From Marsupella aquatica (taxonomy: Eukaryota; Marchantiophyta), in assembly GCA_973895155.1 (NCBI GenBank), contig OZ316895.1, positions 9,796,001-9,860,000 of the forward strand: a DNA stretch of 64,000 nucleotides, written 5' to 3'. A program made the position numbers and the translations under genes. The notes under the pieces were generated by a model. That model made no database searches, was not told where the DNA came from, and saw only the letters and a program-made list of their open reading frames with translations. Shown here piece after piece: positions 38,635 to 50,580 of this stretch (position 1 is its first letter; each line of letters begins with the position of its first letter).

Positions 38635-41600
38635 ATGGAATATGGGCCGGTCCGTGAAATAGAGGGAGATGCAGTGTCCGATCCCGATATAATCCGAGAA
38701 TTGGAGGCTTGTAACCTCCCAGCGGTACAGAGTAGAGCTTGCGCCGATTCCTTTCAATTCCGTGTTTATTCATCTGTTGTCATCCTCCATTCAAATTCCT
38801 ATAGTTCGTTCATAGAGTAATCTCTGCCAAGAATTGGCATTTTCTTTTCTCTTTCGCTGTTTAAGATCTGCTAGGTCAAGGGTGTCCGTTACATCCACGG
38901 AAATGACTTCCCCATGCGTTGTCTGGGTTGGGTAACATTGGTTCTCTCTGGACACGAAAGTAAATGATGATTTCACAATTTAGAATATTTTTCAGTAAAA
39001 GAATTGGATAAATGACTCGAGTTTTTGAAGTATTTATTATTGCAAGTGTCTATCGCCAGGTTTTCATCCGTGGAGTGGCAAATTGGCCAGCAATATCGCG
39101 TTGGGATCCAGCAAACGGTGGCCTTCATCATCTAAAGGTAGGGGAAGTTAGTGCAACTTCGTCCCGTAAACAAAGCAGATCCTCTTATACAAGCACACCT
39201 CAATATCCAACATTGGAAAGTTTCACCACAAGTAATAAAATTCTATCATTTCTTGGTATTATCAAAGGCTTGCTGGAGATGTTCATCAAAAGTTCTGCAG
39301 AGGCGACGCCTTGGTAATCATGAATTCCACGTTCCTTGCCCTAGACTTCATGAAGGGCAGTTTTGATATTTTTTCATTTCACGGTCTGTTCTCATATTGA
39401 GCATAATCGTTCTGGCCCCAGGCCTGGAGTTTATGTCAGTCTGAAGGACTTCTTACAGGTCCATAAGCTCTCATTTGCTCCTTGCAGAATTTGGCAGGCT
39501 CAACAACTGTGCAAGCAATGACATCTAATTCAGGTTCTGCCTTTTATGGCCATATAAGAGGCCATGACCGAGTTAAGTATGGTGGTCCACTTTCATGCTG
39601 GTGTCCCTTCCTTCCAGTGTAAATTCTACCAGGAGACCAAGAGGCAGTAGTACTTGTTTCTCTGCCCTGTTTGCTTTTCAAATTGTCAATTTGAATGTTC
39701 ATGCCTGGGCAAATTTAGGATACTCATAGGAGAGCATCTCTGCTTTCTCTTTTCACGGTCAGACTGTCCTCGTGAAGTCAACATCATCACTTGGCCAAGA
39801 GACTCTTGATTCGAGATCTGAGATCTTTTGTGGTAACAGAGTGTTTAAGATCTCACGAACTCCGTAGTTTGTATAGCATAGCGTTTGGAGCTCTTGCTAA
39901 CGTTTGTTAGTTGTTTACTCCTTCAGGTAGCAGTCTCATTCGGTGGGTTTATAGATGGGATAACATCAGGGGTCACTGGATATGGCTCACGTCCTCCACT
40001 AGTAACAGAGGGAAATGACGCTTTGATTCCAGTGAGTGGCATGCCCATTGACATGGTTGAGTCACACGCTGAAAACAAAAGACGGGAAGGTGAGCAAGCA
40101 CTGGAACATAGAGCGCTTGGTCAACAGCTTTACTTGGCACAGGTTTGTATGAACAAGGAATCTTCTCTTAGACATGTATGTCCTTGCAAACCAATAGTTT
40201 TTATTTGTCCTTCCAATAGTGGCTTTCGATTTCGTTTCAACTTATGCCAACGACTCTAACTAATACAATCTTGGGTGCCTTGGGTCGAAGTCACGGTCTC
40301 AAAAGTGAGACAACGAAAAGGCAATAAAACAGGAAGTTGTATGCCCGTTGCAAGGCTAACTGGAAAATTCACATTTTCTTGCAAGGTTCCGATATGTTGC
40401 AAGGAAGCTTTGCAAGAGACGACTTTGTCACCAGTGATGCAAGATATAGAAACGGTAGGGCATGGAGTTTTATGTGCCCATATGGCACCTCCTGTCAGAT
40501 AGTGGATACTTTTTTACGAAAGTTCTTTGTTGCTATCAGTACCCATGCACCGCGTGCGGAGTCGTGGCCCTCCAGCTGTGACGTAACATACGATCAGTCC
40601 GGGAGGAAAATTCGTTTCTACAGTTTCTTCTCTTTATTTCGTGAATAGAGTTGCCTAGTTAGCCTTTTCTCCAAGCCCTAATCAGAGATCTGTAAGTGGG
40701 TGCTTAGACAGAGCCTAAAAGTGTAAATAAAAATAACGAGTAATAATAGCTGTCTGTCTTTTCTTGCATATTGTACCTTGGGTAAACTGCACATGAAAGC
40801 TCTGGAAAGGTTGGGTTCATAGTGCCAGTGTCTTTCTATTGCATTATTTTGTTTCTCAAAGCTTGGTTCCTACTTCCTCGTCACAGCAAGTGCATCTCCT
40901 TCGCGATGTTAACAGATTGAAGAGGAAGACTGGTAGGATAATCTTTTTGTTAGATTACTCTGGCTCGCTATTACTATAACAATTGGAATTGAACTTGCAG
41001 CCTCTGCTCTTGGAAACTAACCGAGTCTCAGACATCAACCTGTGGATGAGCATGACTGATTCACGATCAAGCACCCATTATGATCCTTATCATAATCTCC
41101 TGTGTGTTGTAGCAGGAAAAAAAAGAGGTTTGTCCATCTGTTCCTCATTGGAAGACTAGCATGGGTCTGGAACTGAAAAGCCATTGGGTCTGTCTCACAG
41201 ATTTTCAACTTTGGCTGTAGTTATAATTTTTTCTGTGCAGATTGTTTTTAAAAGTGAGTCTTGAAATACGAGCCTTGCTTCTTTTCTCTAGCATAATATA
41301 TAATTCGCCCTGCGGAGTGAACGTTTCCCAGAGTCCTTGCTTGACAAACCTGACAGAGACGAGGAATACTGGAATTGGCTATGCTGTTTGTTCACTCTCG
41401 TTTACTCGAACACGACCTGACACAGCTTTTGGACCGGAAACAGTGGACTTGCAACAATTTATTTCAATTAATCTTAAATCAAAGAATGTGTGGAAGAGGT
41501 TGGCAATGGGCAGTCAAGGCTAAGAAGTGACTTTATGCAATGTCAGTTACCGTCATATGTTTCTTTCGTGATCGGCAGAGTTCACCTCGTAATCAAATAA

Positions 41601-44600
41601 TGAATTTCACCGAAAAATAAGGAAATCCTTACATTTTGCCGGCCGTTTCAAGCGTTTCTTTCTTTCGTATATCCGCCATGTTACGAAGCACGCCCCGGTC
41701 ATCGTGATAATCACAATTGTTGGTGATCTATGCAGTAACATTATGGCCTCCTTCTGCAGCACCCCTGTTATACCCTCTACCGATCAATGGGGAGGCCTCT
41801 AATCACAGGTGAGTTCCGTAGAAGTGGCAGCCCGAGGCAAACTGAAGAAAACCAATGGAAACTTGTGAGATTGATGAGAAGTGAGCAATTATCTATATCT
41901 AATGTTGAGTAAGGTTGGCATCATCGTGATTATTTTACTGTGTGTCAATTGCAAAGATTTAGACTTCAGCTTTAATGTCGTGAATGTGATGCGACTTCAT
42001 TTGACAGTAAAGATGGGACATTGCAGTGGAGTTGATTTCGTACATCCAGATTACAAAACCCATCCACTGTTTCATAAGGCACTTTCTGTGGCCCAGCTAG
42101 TAATTCTGCATCCGGGTGATGCCTTGTTCATTCCTGAAGGGTGGTATGTATCCCAGGTCATGCTCCCTTTGAAGCCTCGTCTAGTTTCTGGAGCATAGAA
42201 CGTTTATTATGAAACGTGGTCATGTAAGAGAACTTGGATTATTTGCATCAGCGGTCACAAAAATCAATACTGGTTAACCAGATCAACAAGATCGACTGAT
42301 TACTTTCTCGGGTTCTCTCCTGAACAGGTATCACCAGGTGGACAACTTTGGAATCACCATAGCTGTGAATTTCTGGTGGCCTTCAAGTCCGTCTCTGGCT
42401 TTGGGCACCCATATGGATGCATACTTCTTGCGACGTCTTCTTGTTAAGTACGTACATTTCCACCTTTTTGCCATTCTATGGGGTATGAGCTTGTGAGTCC
42501 CTGCAACGGTAACTTTTGAACTTTGTCGAAAGGGAGAATCTTCCACAAATTGAGGTGCTTATAATTTGATTTTTGATTTATTTTCTCTTGTGTCACCTCA
42601 ATGATAGTCAACCCATTTGAACATTCTGGACCAACTGGATCGAAAAGAATCATTGATGAATGTCCTTGTCATGTTTCCAATGGAGTCAATCCTTCATTGA
42701 AAATTCACTAACACTTAATTCTTTCATGCTTCTTTGGGACCTGGTACTTGTCTGACCATCATCACTTTTGTCATCAGCCTTGTGGATCAAGAGAAGGTAC
42801 TATAAATCTTTGAATGAGTGGCTTACGCTTATTTAGATGTTTACAAACAATGTTCTTTTTTTATCGTTTTTTGTCATTTCAATGTTTTAGAAACAGCTCA
42901 ATTATTTTTCTATTGTAGGTTAAGTGCAAAGTGGTCTGTTTTCCATGCGAATATGAAATCCATATAATGAAAATTTAGCACACTTGACAGTCACTGTCTT
43001 ACAAATATGATGAGCAGTCTCTTGGCTTACACCAGAATTTTCTCCAACATCTATCTAAGAATAATTAGTGAGCTTAGCCAAGTATCCAAACTAATACCAC
43101 CCCTACCCTGATTTAAAGTGGACAGAGATCTCAACCACACAAGCACTTTTCCAAATTTCATAGTGGATGAGAATTACGAATTGTGTGAGCCAATTCCATA
43201 CTAACATTTTAAATTTACCCCCGTTTGGCAGGATCGCTTGCTGGGAAAAGATCTGTTTCAACAGAAAAAACAACGCCCACTGCTCAATGGAACAGCTGAC
43301 AATTCAGTCGCAGGACCAATTTTGGCGCCCAAGGATGCTGATCGTGGGGAAATGTCCTTGCATACTATAGACGTGTCACAGGAGATGAACTCTAAGAATG
43401 CTGATAATGAACAGTCGACGGAGATTATGGCTCCTGCACTGAGTGGCACCAATAAGTCACCAAAGCAGTCAGTGAAATTGGAAGACTTGACTGCACTGGA
43501 GACTTACAATCTAAATTGTCTCGTGGAAAGTTTGTCTAGGAATTCTGCTGGGACACCTGCCGTGGTATGTAAAGGAAGCCACTCAGCAATCCGGCTAGAA
43601 CATGGCAGGGAAACACCCGGCCACTGGATTAGTTCTGACTCTTCTGAAGTACACCAAAACAACAAGGAGATACCGTGTGAAGGAGTTTCAGGCCACCTAC
43701 AAACAGATCCAATTGCTAGAATATTCTCTGCCTCGACAGCTGTGTCCCTTCAGCGTATTTTTCTAGTCATGGCGGTACGTAGTTTTTACCAGAAATTTCA
43801 TTTGGAAATGTTTTAGATCTGTAAAAGGCAGGGCTAGAACAAACTGTCACAACTCACCGTCCTGTTTCTTGGTAACTACCTTAGAGGAGGGATACACGTA
43901 ATTTCCATCCTTGTGAATCTGCAATCCCAGTTGTCCGATAGCAAACATCTTGTACAACTTCACCTCGTAGGTGCATTGCTACTATCACTAAGAAAAGAGT
44001 TCTGATTATACCTCTGTCCAACAAAAATATCGATGGTTGGAGTCGTAAAGTCGGAGTGAAGGATCGAATTTATCAATTGTCACGAGACAAGGCTGTTCGT
44101 CTGCAACGACTGCTCAGCGAGATTGAGATTTTCATTGGGCTTCTGATCTAAGCCAGTAGACACGTGCTAAATTACTCATTTTCTTGCTTTGCAGAAGCAT
44201 TTTCCACGAATGCTGGAGACTCTAATGCTAACAAGTCTTTCACCCTCCGCTGCTGAAATTCTGACGAGGAAGTTTGAGGAACTCGATGCTTCGACAGAAG
44301 AAAGCTCACAGTGAGTGCTTTCTGATAATCTACTCTCTGCTCCTTATCTTATGTTGGTTGGGATTCGTGGTCTTGAAAATTAATGCATTCAAAACGGACG
44401 TGTGAAGATTGTACCAAATTTGTCCCACTTCAGACTGTCATCAAAGGAAGGAGTGTCTCGGATCACAACGGTTGGGGTTTGTTTGATGTCGAATCTTTTC
44501 TGGCGTGGCTCTTTTTTTAAGCCGGTGCAGGTCCAAAATTTTCGTCTCGGCTTGAATCGATGGCCAGCACATGTGACCCTTCCTTCATTCGAAATTGTGT

Positions 44601-45493
44601 TATGGTAGCAGTTGTTGAGATTGGCGAGGCTCGTAAAAAATTATCCTACAGAAAAGCACAATCGAAGAAGACTTGAACGTTGCGGATGAGTATCGGATGA
44701 GTCCTGTGCATCATGCCATCATTTGAGGGGATGCCACTATGTACTCTTGCACAACTTCAAGATCCGAGCTTCATGGATCCGAATCGAAGTTGTAACCAGA
44801 GGTGTTAAGTTCATACACACCTCTTCCAGATTCTTCCTAACTGTGAAGCTGATGAAGAGCTCCTCAACAATGGAGGCTTCTGCTTGAATGACTGCATAGT
44901 GCATGGGACTCATAAGCATAGTCATCCATTGCTAGCATCCAAAGTATTCTTTGCTTGTGCTTTTGCTGCTGGAGTGGCGCATGCCAACAGTCTAACAATT
45001 GAGCGATGAGATCCTGATCCTCCTAGGCAGCATGCTTCATTTCTAATACGAGGGAATCAAGAGCAAACTTTTTTGATCTTTGCTTCAAGGATCAGGATCA
45101 ATCCATACAAATTCAGAATTTTTGAATAAATTTTAGCTTGTAAAGATCATGTTGTTGATGGTAAATACCATGTACGAAGATGCCATTTTAAGCATTGGAG
45201 CCTTCCCCAGATTGCTTTTTCTAATGAAGATTGTATTGGATAAAATTGATGACTTCAGGGCAGCGTTCTATGAGCAATTCTACGGTGCATTTGAAAGTCC
45301 AGATGCAGTAATGGAAGCTCTGCTGAATGGAAAGGAAGCTTTTTCGGCGCAGGTGATATGTTCTCAAGAAGTCAAGACGTTCTTAGATCAATTCCTTTGT
45401 TGTCTCATGTGCATTTCGTCTCTGGTTCACAGAAGAAGTACCGTACCCGTGCCTGAAAAACCTGGATTGACCATCAGCACAGAAAAACCTTAG
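38635..45493 (+). CDS. JmjC-domain Fe(II)/2-oxoglutarate oxygenase, JMJ31-like
   Basis: A JmjC/cupin_8 oxygenase; relatives hydroxylate or demethylate protein or RNA, substrate here unknown. Exons: 38635-38724, 39060-39137, 39488-39571, 39927-40142, 40887-40907, 41001-41127, 41736-41808, 42027-42143, 42328-42447, 42778-42796, 43232-43774, 44195-44310, 45259-45493; phases agree, about 612 aa. The N-terminal part has VFIRGVANWP and AFYGHIRGHDRV. Iron ligands are the HxD of SSTHYDPYHNLLCVVAGKKR and the distal His of GWYHQVDNFGITIAVNFWW; Lys in AGKK and EASNHSGVDF fit the plant JMJ31 group. The C-terminal 290 residues (from DRLLGKD) look poorly conserved. The 21-bp exon 40887-40907 and the donors GTTAAG (39572) and GTTAAC (40908) are unusual. 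The 3' end may instead be spliced at 45353, so the last residues are uncertain. Confidence 0.85.
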
Positions 45494-47171
45494 CGTGAAA
45501 TTACTGTCTTTGAAGCTCAGAAATGGTTCATCTCGGCTATTAATATGAACAAGTCACAAGTCACTTGTTAGAACTGTACCTGGGACCAGCATAGCTCAAT
45601 CCCACTCTCCGTTTCTGGAGATTTAATCTTCTGCTTGGAAGTCATCGACACGTCCACACTTACTGGATAGAGGCACTTTTCTGCTGTGAGACTAGACTAG
45701 AGCATATCATCAAGGGTGAGTGCTCAATCTTGAGTCGTTTACTAGTGCACATTCTCTAATCTGTCCTAGTTGTGTGGGGGCTTTCTGTTGCCTGACAGGC
45801 TCTTCGCAATGTTCTGTCTCAATATTTGAGCATCGACTTGAATAGTAGCAGCTTCTCCACCTGATTGAGACGACGTTATTACCGCTCTGATAAAGCGACT
45901 TTACCGACAGGATCAAGAAAACAGACTTTCAATGCTCTGTAAGGTTAAGCAATAGATGCAAGCTGACTTACCACCTAACCATACAACGAGGGTGTGCAGT
46001 TTCTAATGGAAATAGTGTTGCATGGACAGAAGCTAAGTGAGTCTCGCATAATATGACTCGGGCTTTTTCCTGGCAGAGGAGCAAGCATCAATTTTGTAGA
46101 AAATTCTCAGTTAGCCGTATTTGTTTAGGCTGGAAGAGTGTAGTGTACTGTGATGGTTTTCAAGTTTCGACTTCCGTTCCGTTGCTGGCAGTGAGGTTTC
46201 TTTAACCCAAGCCACTTCCTCAATTTGTAAAGTTTAGGGTTTAGAGTTCAGAGGTTGCAATAGTCACCGGCTTTGCAAAACTACGGCCGACCCTGGATAT
46301 TGTTCAATCTTAAATGAAAGAGTTGGAATGAGAATTATGCTGTTCACATAAAAACTTAGGCAGGAGTTAGTACAACTACTTTGGCAAGGAGTTGTATTTG
46401 ACATGATCGATTCCAAGAAATACTTTCCTGGTGGGGAAGAGTTGCGCGTGCTACTTCATCTGAATGTCAATGTTGTGAGGCCCTTATCCTAGAATCGTAA
46501 GTACACCAGTGCACATGAATTTTACATCACTAAAACCCTAGAGACAAAAGAAGAAGGATGCCACCTAACCTTAAAATATCTCTTGAATTCATTGTACAGA
46601 GCTGATTTAGTGGCCTATCTGGATCTCCTGAGACTTTAGATTCGTTCATTCATCTGCTAGAAAGTATTAACAAAGGAGGTAGGAGTTTCCTGCCATGAAT
46701 GAAGTGGATGTGTCATCGTAAAGTGCAGAGACTTAACCATACTGTGCAGTAATGGTTTCATTAGTGTTATTCAGAAATATGGAAGTCTTCAAGAATTACC
46801 ATACTGTGTAGTAATTATTTCATTAGTCTTATTCAAAATTAAGTCTCGAGGTATTACCATGAATATTCTGAAGGAGGATCAGCATACACCATGTTCATCT
46901 CGTACATTGATACTGATGTATTAAAGGAAAATAACCAAAAAGGTGGGCAACACATTTCCAGTGAGCCCAGACACTATCCCAAGTTTGAGAACAGGACTCA
47001 TACTTTGAATAAGACTATTGAAACAATTATCACAGTAAGAACTTCCATGAACTTTCAGAAATCTGACCGGAGAATGTCTGTTGCCAACTTCATCTCTTGC
47101 CAACAGTAGTAAGTGTAGTAAGTTCCTGTTCTCAACAGCTTCCCTGTCATATTGCAGTTTCGATTGTTTGG
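45494..47171. other. Region between the convergent JmjC and SDF2 genes
   Basis: No gene found. A 62-bp period duplication (accatactgtg, tttcattagt) is seen from 46737 and 46799. The right end borders the duplicated 3' end of the SDF2 gene. Confidence 0.45.
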
Positions 47172-47401
47172 AATCTGGCCTGTTTAACAGAGAGGATTAT
47201 AAATGGGAATAACCACCGGTACCGCTAATGTGCAACAAGCTCTACTTCGAATATTTAATTGTCCTCGACGTTTCTTTCTGTAGGGAAATCTGGCCTGTCT
47301 AACAGAATGGATTATATATGGGAATAACCCCCGGTACCGCTAATGTGCAACAAGCTCTACTTCGAACATTTAATTGTCCTCGACGTTTCTTTCTGTAGGG
47401 A
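47172..47401. repeat. 115-bp tandem duplication covering the 3' end of the SDF2 gene
   Basis: Copies 47172-47286 and 47287-47401 match at about 109 of 115 positions by eye. The right copy includes the last codons and the stop of the SDF2 gene (minus strand); the left copy lies in its 3' flank and repeats that stop-codon region. Confidence 0.92.
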
Positions 47402-49842
47402 AGTATACACCCTCCGTAGCCATCCATATGTTGTCTGAGCTCTTTTTCATGGTACCACAAACCTGCCAGGCAATCAGAAAGTCAACGAGTCGGCGGGATT
47501 TATGTCGTAGTCATTTCTGACCTCAAAGAACAAAGAAAAAATCCGAGCCAAGAATAGATACGGAAATCATAACAATCGAATCCATCTCGGCACTAGTTAT
47601 GAACTGACCTGACGAAACTCAAGAAATAGGCTGCGAAGTTTCAGCTTTTAACACAAATCTACCCAACTAGTTAAACAGAACTCGTACCTCTTGTTGGCCC
47701 CCAACAATCCGACTGTACTTCTTGTCATGCGTGGTGAGGTACCCACCAGTATCGACATGCACAAGGCGAATCTTCTGATCCCTAAGCCATGTCTTCCCTT
47801 TGCCCTCTATAATTAATCTGGAGACAACCAGTTACAGAAAATTGTATGGCATTCGCAGAATCTAAGTCCAGGGTCTCTGAAAACATGTCTTAAGTATGCA
47901 TATTGAAAATTTCACCACTAAATCATGAGACAATCCGAGAATGTCTCATGTGATCACACGAGAATATAAGGAATGACCGGTATGTACAACGCAAGACAAC
48001 CACTTAATCTCAAAGCAGATGCCTTTCTGTACAGCGACCGGGAAACACTGACCTCCAGTGATCACCCGTATCAGAATTCGTCACGGATCCAAAGGCGCTC
48101 ACCTGAACAGAAACATTTCTCAAGAATTACTTTAAACGTCCCCTCTACCCCACACGTAATGCGTCCTTGAGCAAGACACATGACATAGGAACTAATGGAC
48201 CTAGGGCTTTAGATGTAAGGATGAGATCAAGAAAAAGAAAAATCTGTTATTATGTTGCAGTCTACAGCTGAAGGCAACGACGCATAGCCCGTATTGTTTG
48301 TAAATGAGAAGCCCTCAAGAGTCGGACTATGGTACTACACTGAGCGAGTCAGACGATTGATACAAGGATCTCAACCCATAACCTCTGTGCCGAGTCGGAG
48401 TATCATGACTCAAGCTTGCTTCAAAAATCGATTGTGCTCTTTGATCTAGACAAGACTGAGCTTACCAGCAACTTCTGTGCGTGGTTCAATTACAAATGAG
48501 GCTAAGTCTGCGAGTTCCACTCAACGCACATTCCTCAGTAGCCTTAACGGCAAGCTTACCTCGAGATTGTTTGATATTGGAGAAGCATGAAGGTGACTGT
48601 GGAGCCACTTCTTCGTGGATGTATGAAACAAACGAACGATTGCACCATCTGCAATCGGTTCTCCTTGCCTAAATTTTGCATCTAAAGCTGGCCTTACACT
48701 CTGTCAAAAACGCACGTCAGCAACTATGAGTTATCAATTCATTGATAGATAAATTTGAGCACTTCTAAGCCTGCGGATGTTCTCCATGAAATAAGCATTC
48801 GAGGGTAGTGCCAGAGCGAAGACTGCCAGAGTAGGCAACCCAAAACTACAAACTATAACGTCATTCATAAGACAAAAGATGCCGAGGTCAAAGGACTGCG
48901 AACGCCCAAACGACTGCCGATCTTGAAAGCCAACGGCCCACACCATTGCATACCTCAGAGGCAAGCATCAATTATTAACAATTTAGTATGACGGAACCTC
49001 AAAAGACGGAATATGTAATCCAATTTCCAGTCGCCAATTTTAAAGCTCTCGAGACAAGCAAATTGCACGGAACAAGCGGAAGATTCACCCACCCAGTAAC
49101 TGTTGGAATCTTCAACTCCAGGGAAGCCAGTGACAGATTGCTGTCCACTCCCGGTTCCGTAAGGAACATCATGTGAATGTAACCTATACTTGGTCTTATC
49201 ATGCATGAGCTTAATTGTACTTCCATACGTCACCTGCACTCATGCACAGCGAGGAGATGATATTCAGTGAAGAATCTATGCCACAAGGAAGTAAGCCTCC
49301 ACTCCTTCGGCCACGTATGTCTTTCAAAGTTACAAACCATGATACACCTTGAGCTCGTCAACAGCTCATCACTTTCAGTTCGAAGTAAGCAGCTGAAAAC
49401 AAACAAGCCGTTGCCAATTCATTCCATGAAAGCAGAAAGATGACCACTCACTCATCAAGTCAGCAAAAAAAAGGAGCGCGGAGAAAACGGAGGAAAAGCT
49501 TACCTGCCGGCCTGAAGCAGGTGCCGCAAAGGCTGGCTGCGGGGAGGCGTTCTCGAAGGGGTAAAACCCAAGCAGCACGAGCATTCCGAAAACCACGAAC
49601 CCCATCCCAACGAGAAACCCTAATCCTGACAAAACAGGAATTGACCACTCTCGTCCACTGTATCCCTTCCTCGCTTGCTCCTTCTCCTTTTTCAAATCAC
49701 CCCCGCTATTCTTCTGGTCCGAACAGTTGCTGTTCACAGCTCCTCCTCGTCCTCTACCACCACTCACCAACCTCGATCTGTGCGTCAGCGACGAGCCAGT
49801 AGCAGCAGCAGCAGCCGACGAAGAGGCCGACGACGACGACAC
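47370..49842 (-). CDS. SDF2: SDF2-like MIR-domain protein of the endoplasmic reticulum
   Basis: SDF2 proteins work with ERdj3 and BiP in ER protein folding and quality control; in Arabidopsis SDF2 supports immune-receptor maturation. Six exons from the start: 49504-49842, 49093-49233, 48560-48700, 48053-48102, 47688-47817, 47370-47462; GT-AG introns, consistent phases, 297 aa. The three MIR motifs are seen: VTYGSTIKLMH with YRLHSHDVPYGTGSGQQSVT, ADGAIVRLFH with WLHSHLHASPIS, and KIRLVHVDTGGYLTTHDKKY. GGQQEVCG and NIWMATEGVYF close the protein as in the family. The start is odd: the first Met gives a Ser/Ala/Gly-rich 66-residue tail before a hydrophobic stretch (67-95). A Met at residue 80 (49605) would give a normal signal peptide with an AFAAP-like cleavage site. 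No HDEL-type retention signal is present. Confidence 0.93.
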
Positions 49843-50165
49843 AGAAGGACCAGAATTGTAAGAGCCCGATCCAGAAGGTCCCCCCGGACCCGCCGTCCGG
49901 GAAACTTGAGGTGCCAGATCTGCTGCAACCGCAACTGCAATTCACCCTCAGACTCTTCACAACAGTGGCAGCAGTAGCTTCTTCTCTCCCATTCAATCCA
50001 AATATCCGTCCATCAATCTGTCACTCGAAGGGAAAGAAGGGAATCAAGTAATCCTCCCCGACCGACCGACGACCCAGCGATGTTCCAATTCGCACCGCAC
50101 CGCACCGCAATGAGCTCCGGCAATGTATGTAAATTACTCTAGAGAAAGGAGCACAGGCCGGCCTT

Positions 50166-50203
<38 letters not shown>

Positions 50204-50229
50204 GTGCGTGTTTCCAAAGACTACTTCAA
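49843..50229. promoter_or_regulatory. Upstream region of SDF2 with a CT microsatellite
   Basis: Presumed 5' UTR and promoter of the minus-strand SDF2 gene. A (CT)17 run lies at 50167-50200; read on the gene's strand it is a GA tract, a common plant promoter feature. Confidence 0.5.
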
Positions 50230-50580
50230 CCCGCAGGTCCCAGCTGCAATCCCCCTCAACATGGAAGTTTGCCAGGGGATTAGCCTAGCACCCAAAGGTC
50301 CCAGCTTCAATCCCCCGATCCCCCCTTCACATGCAAGGGTTATGGAGATGTGTGAGTTTAGCCGGGAACCCAGAGGTCCCAGATTCAATCCCCTGATCCC
50401 CCCTCTACATGCAAGGGTTATAGAGATGTGTGAGTTTAGCCTGGAACCCAGAGGTCCCAGCTTCAATCCCCTCTCCACATGCAAGGTCAAGATTTATGGA
50501 GATGGTGTCCCATAAGTCATATAAGTCCCTGCTTCAATCCCCCCCCCCCCCCTCCACATGCAAGGGTTATGGAGGAGGTG
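50230..50580. repeat. Tandem repeat with 78-bp unit
   Basis: Units beginning aggtcccag lie at about 50235, 50296, 50374 and 50452, with a degenerate one near 50520. Each contains cttcaatcccc and (in most) catgcaagggttat. The regular spacing is 78 bp, a multiple of three, so both strands stay open over long frames; this looks like a repeat artefact rather than a gene. Confidence 0.85.
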
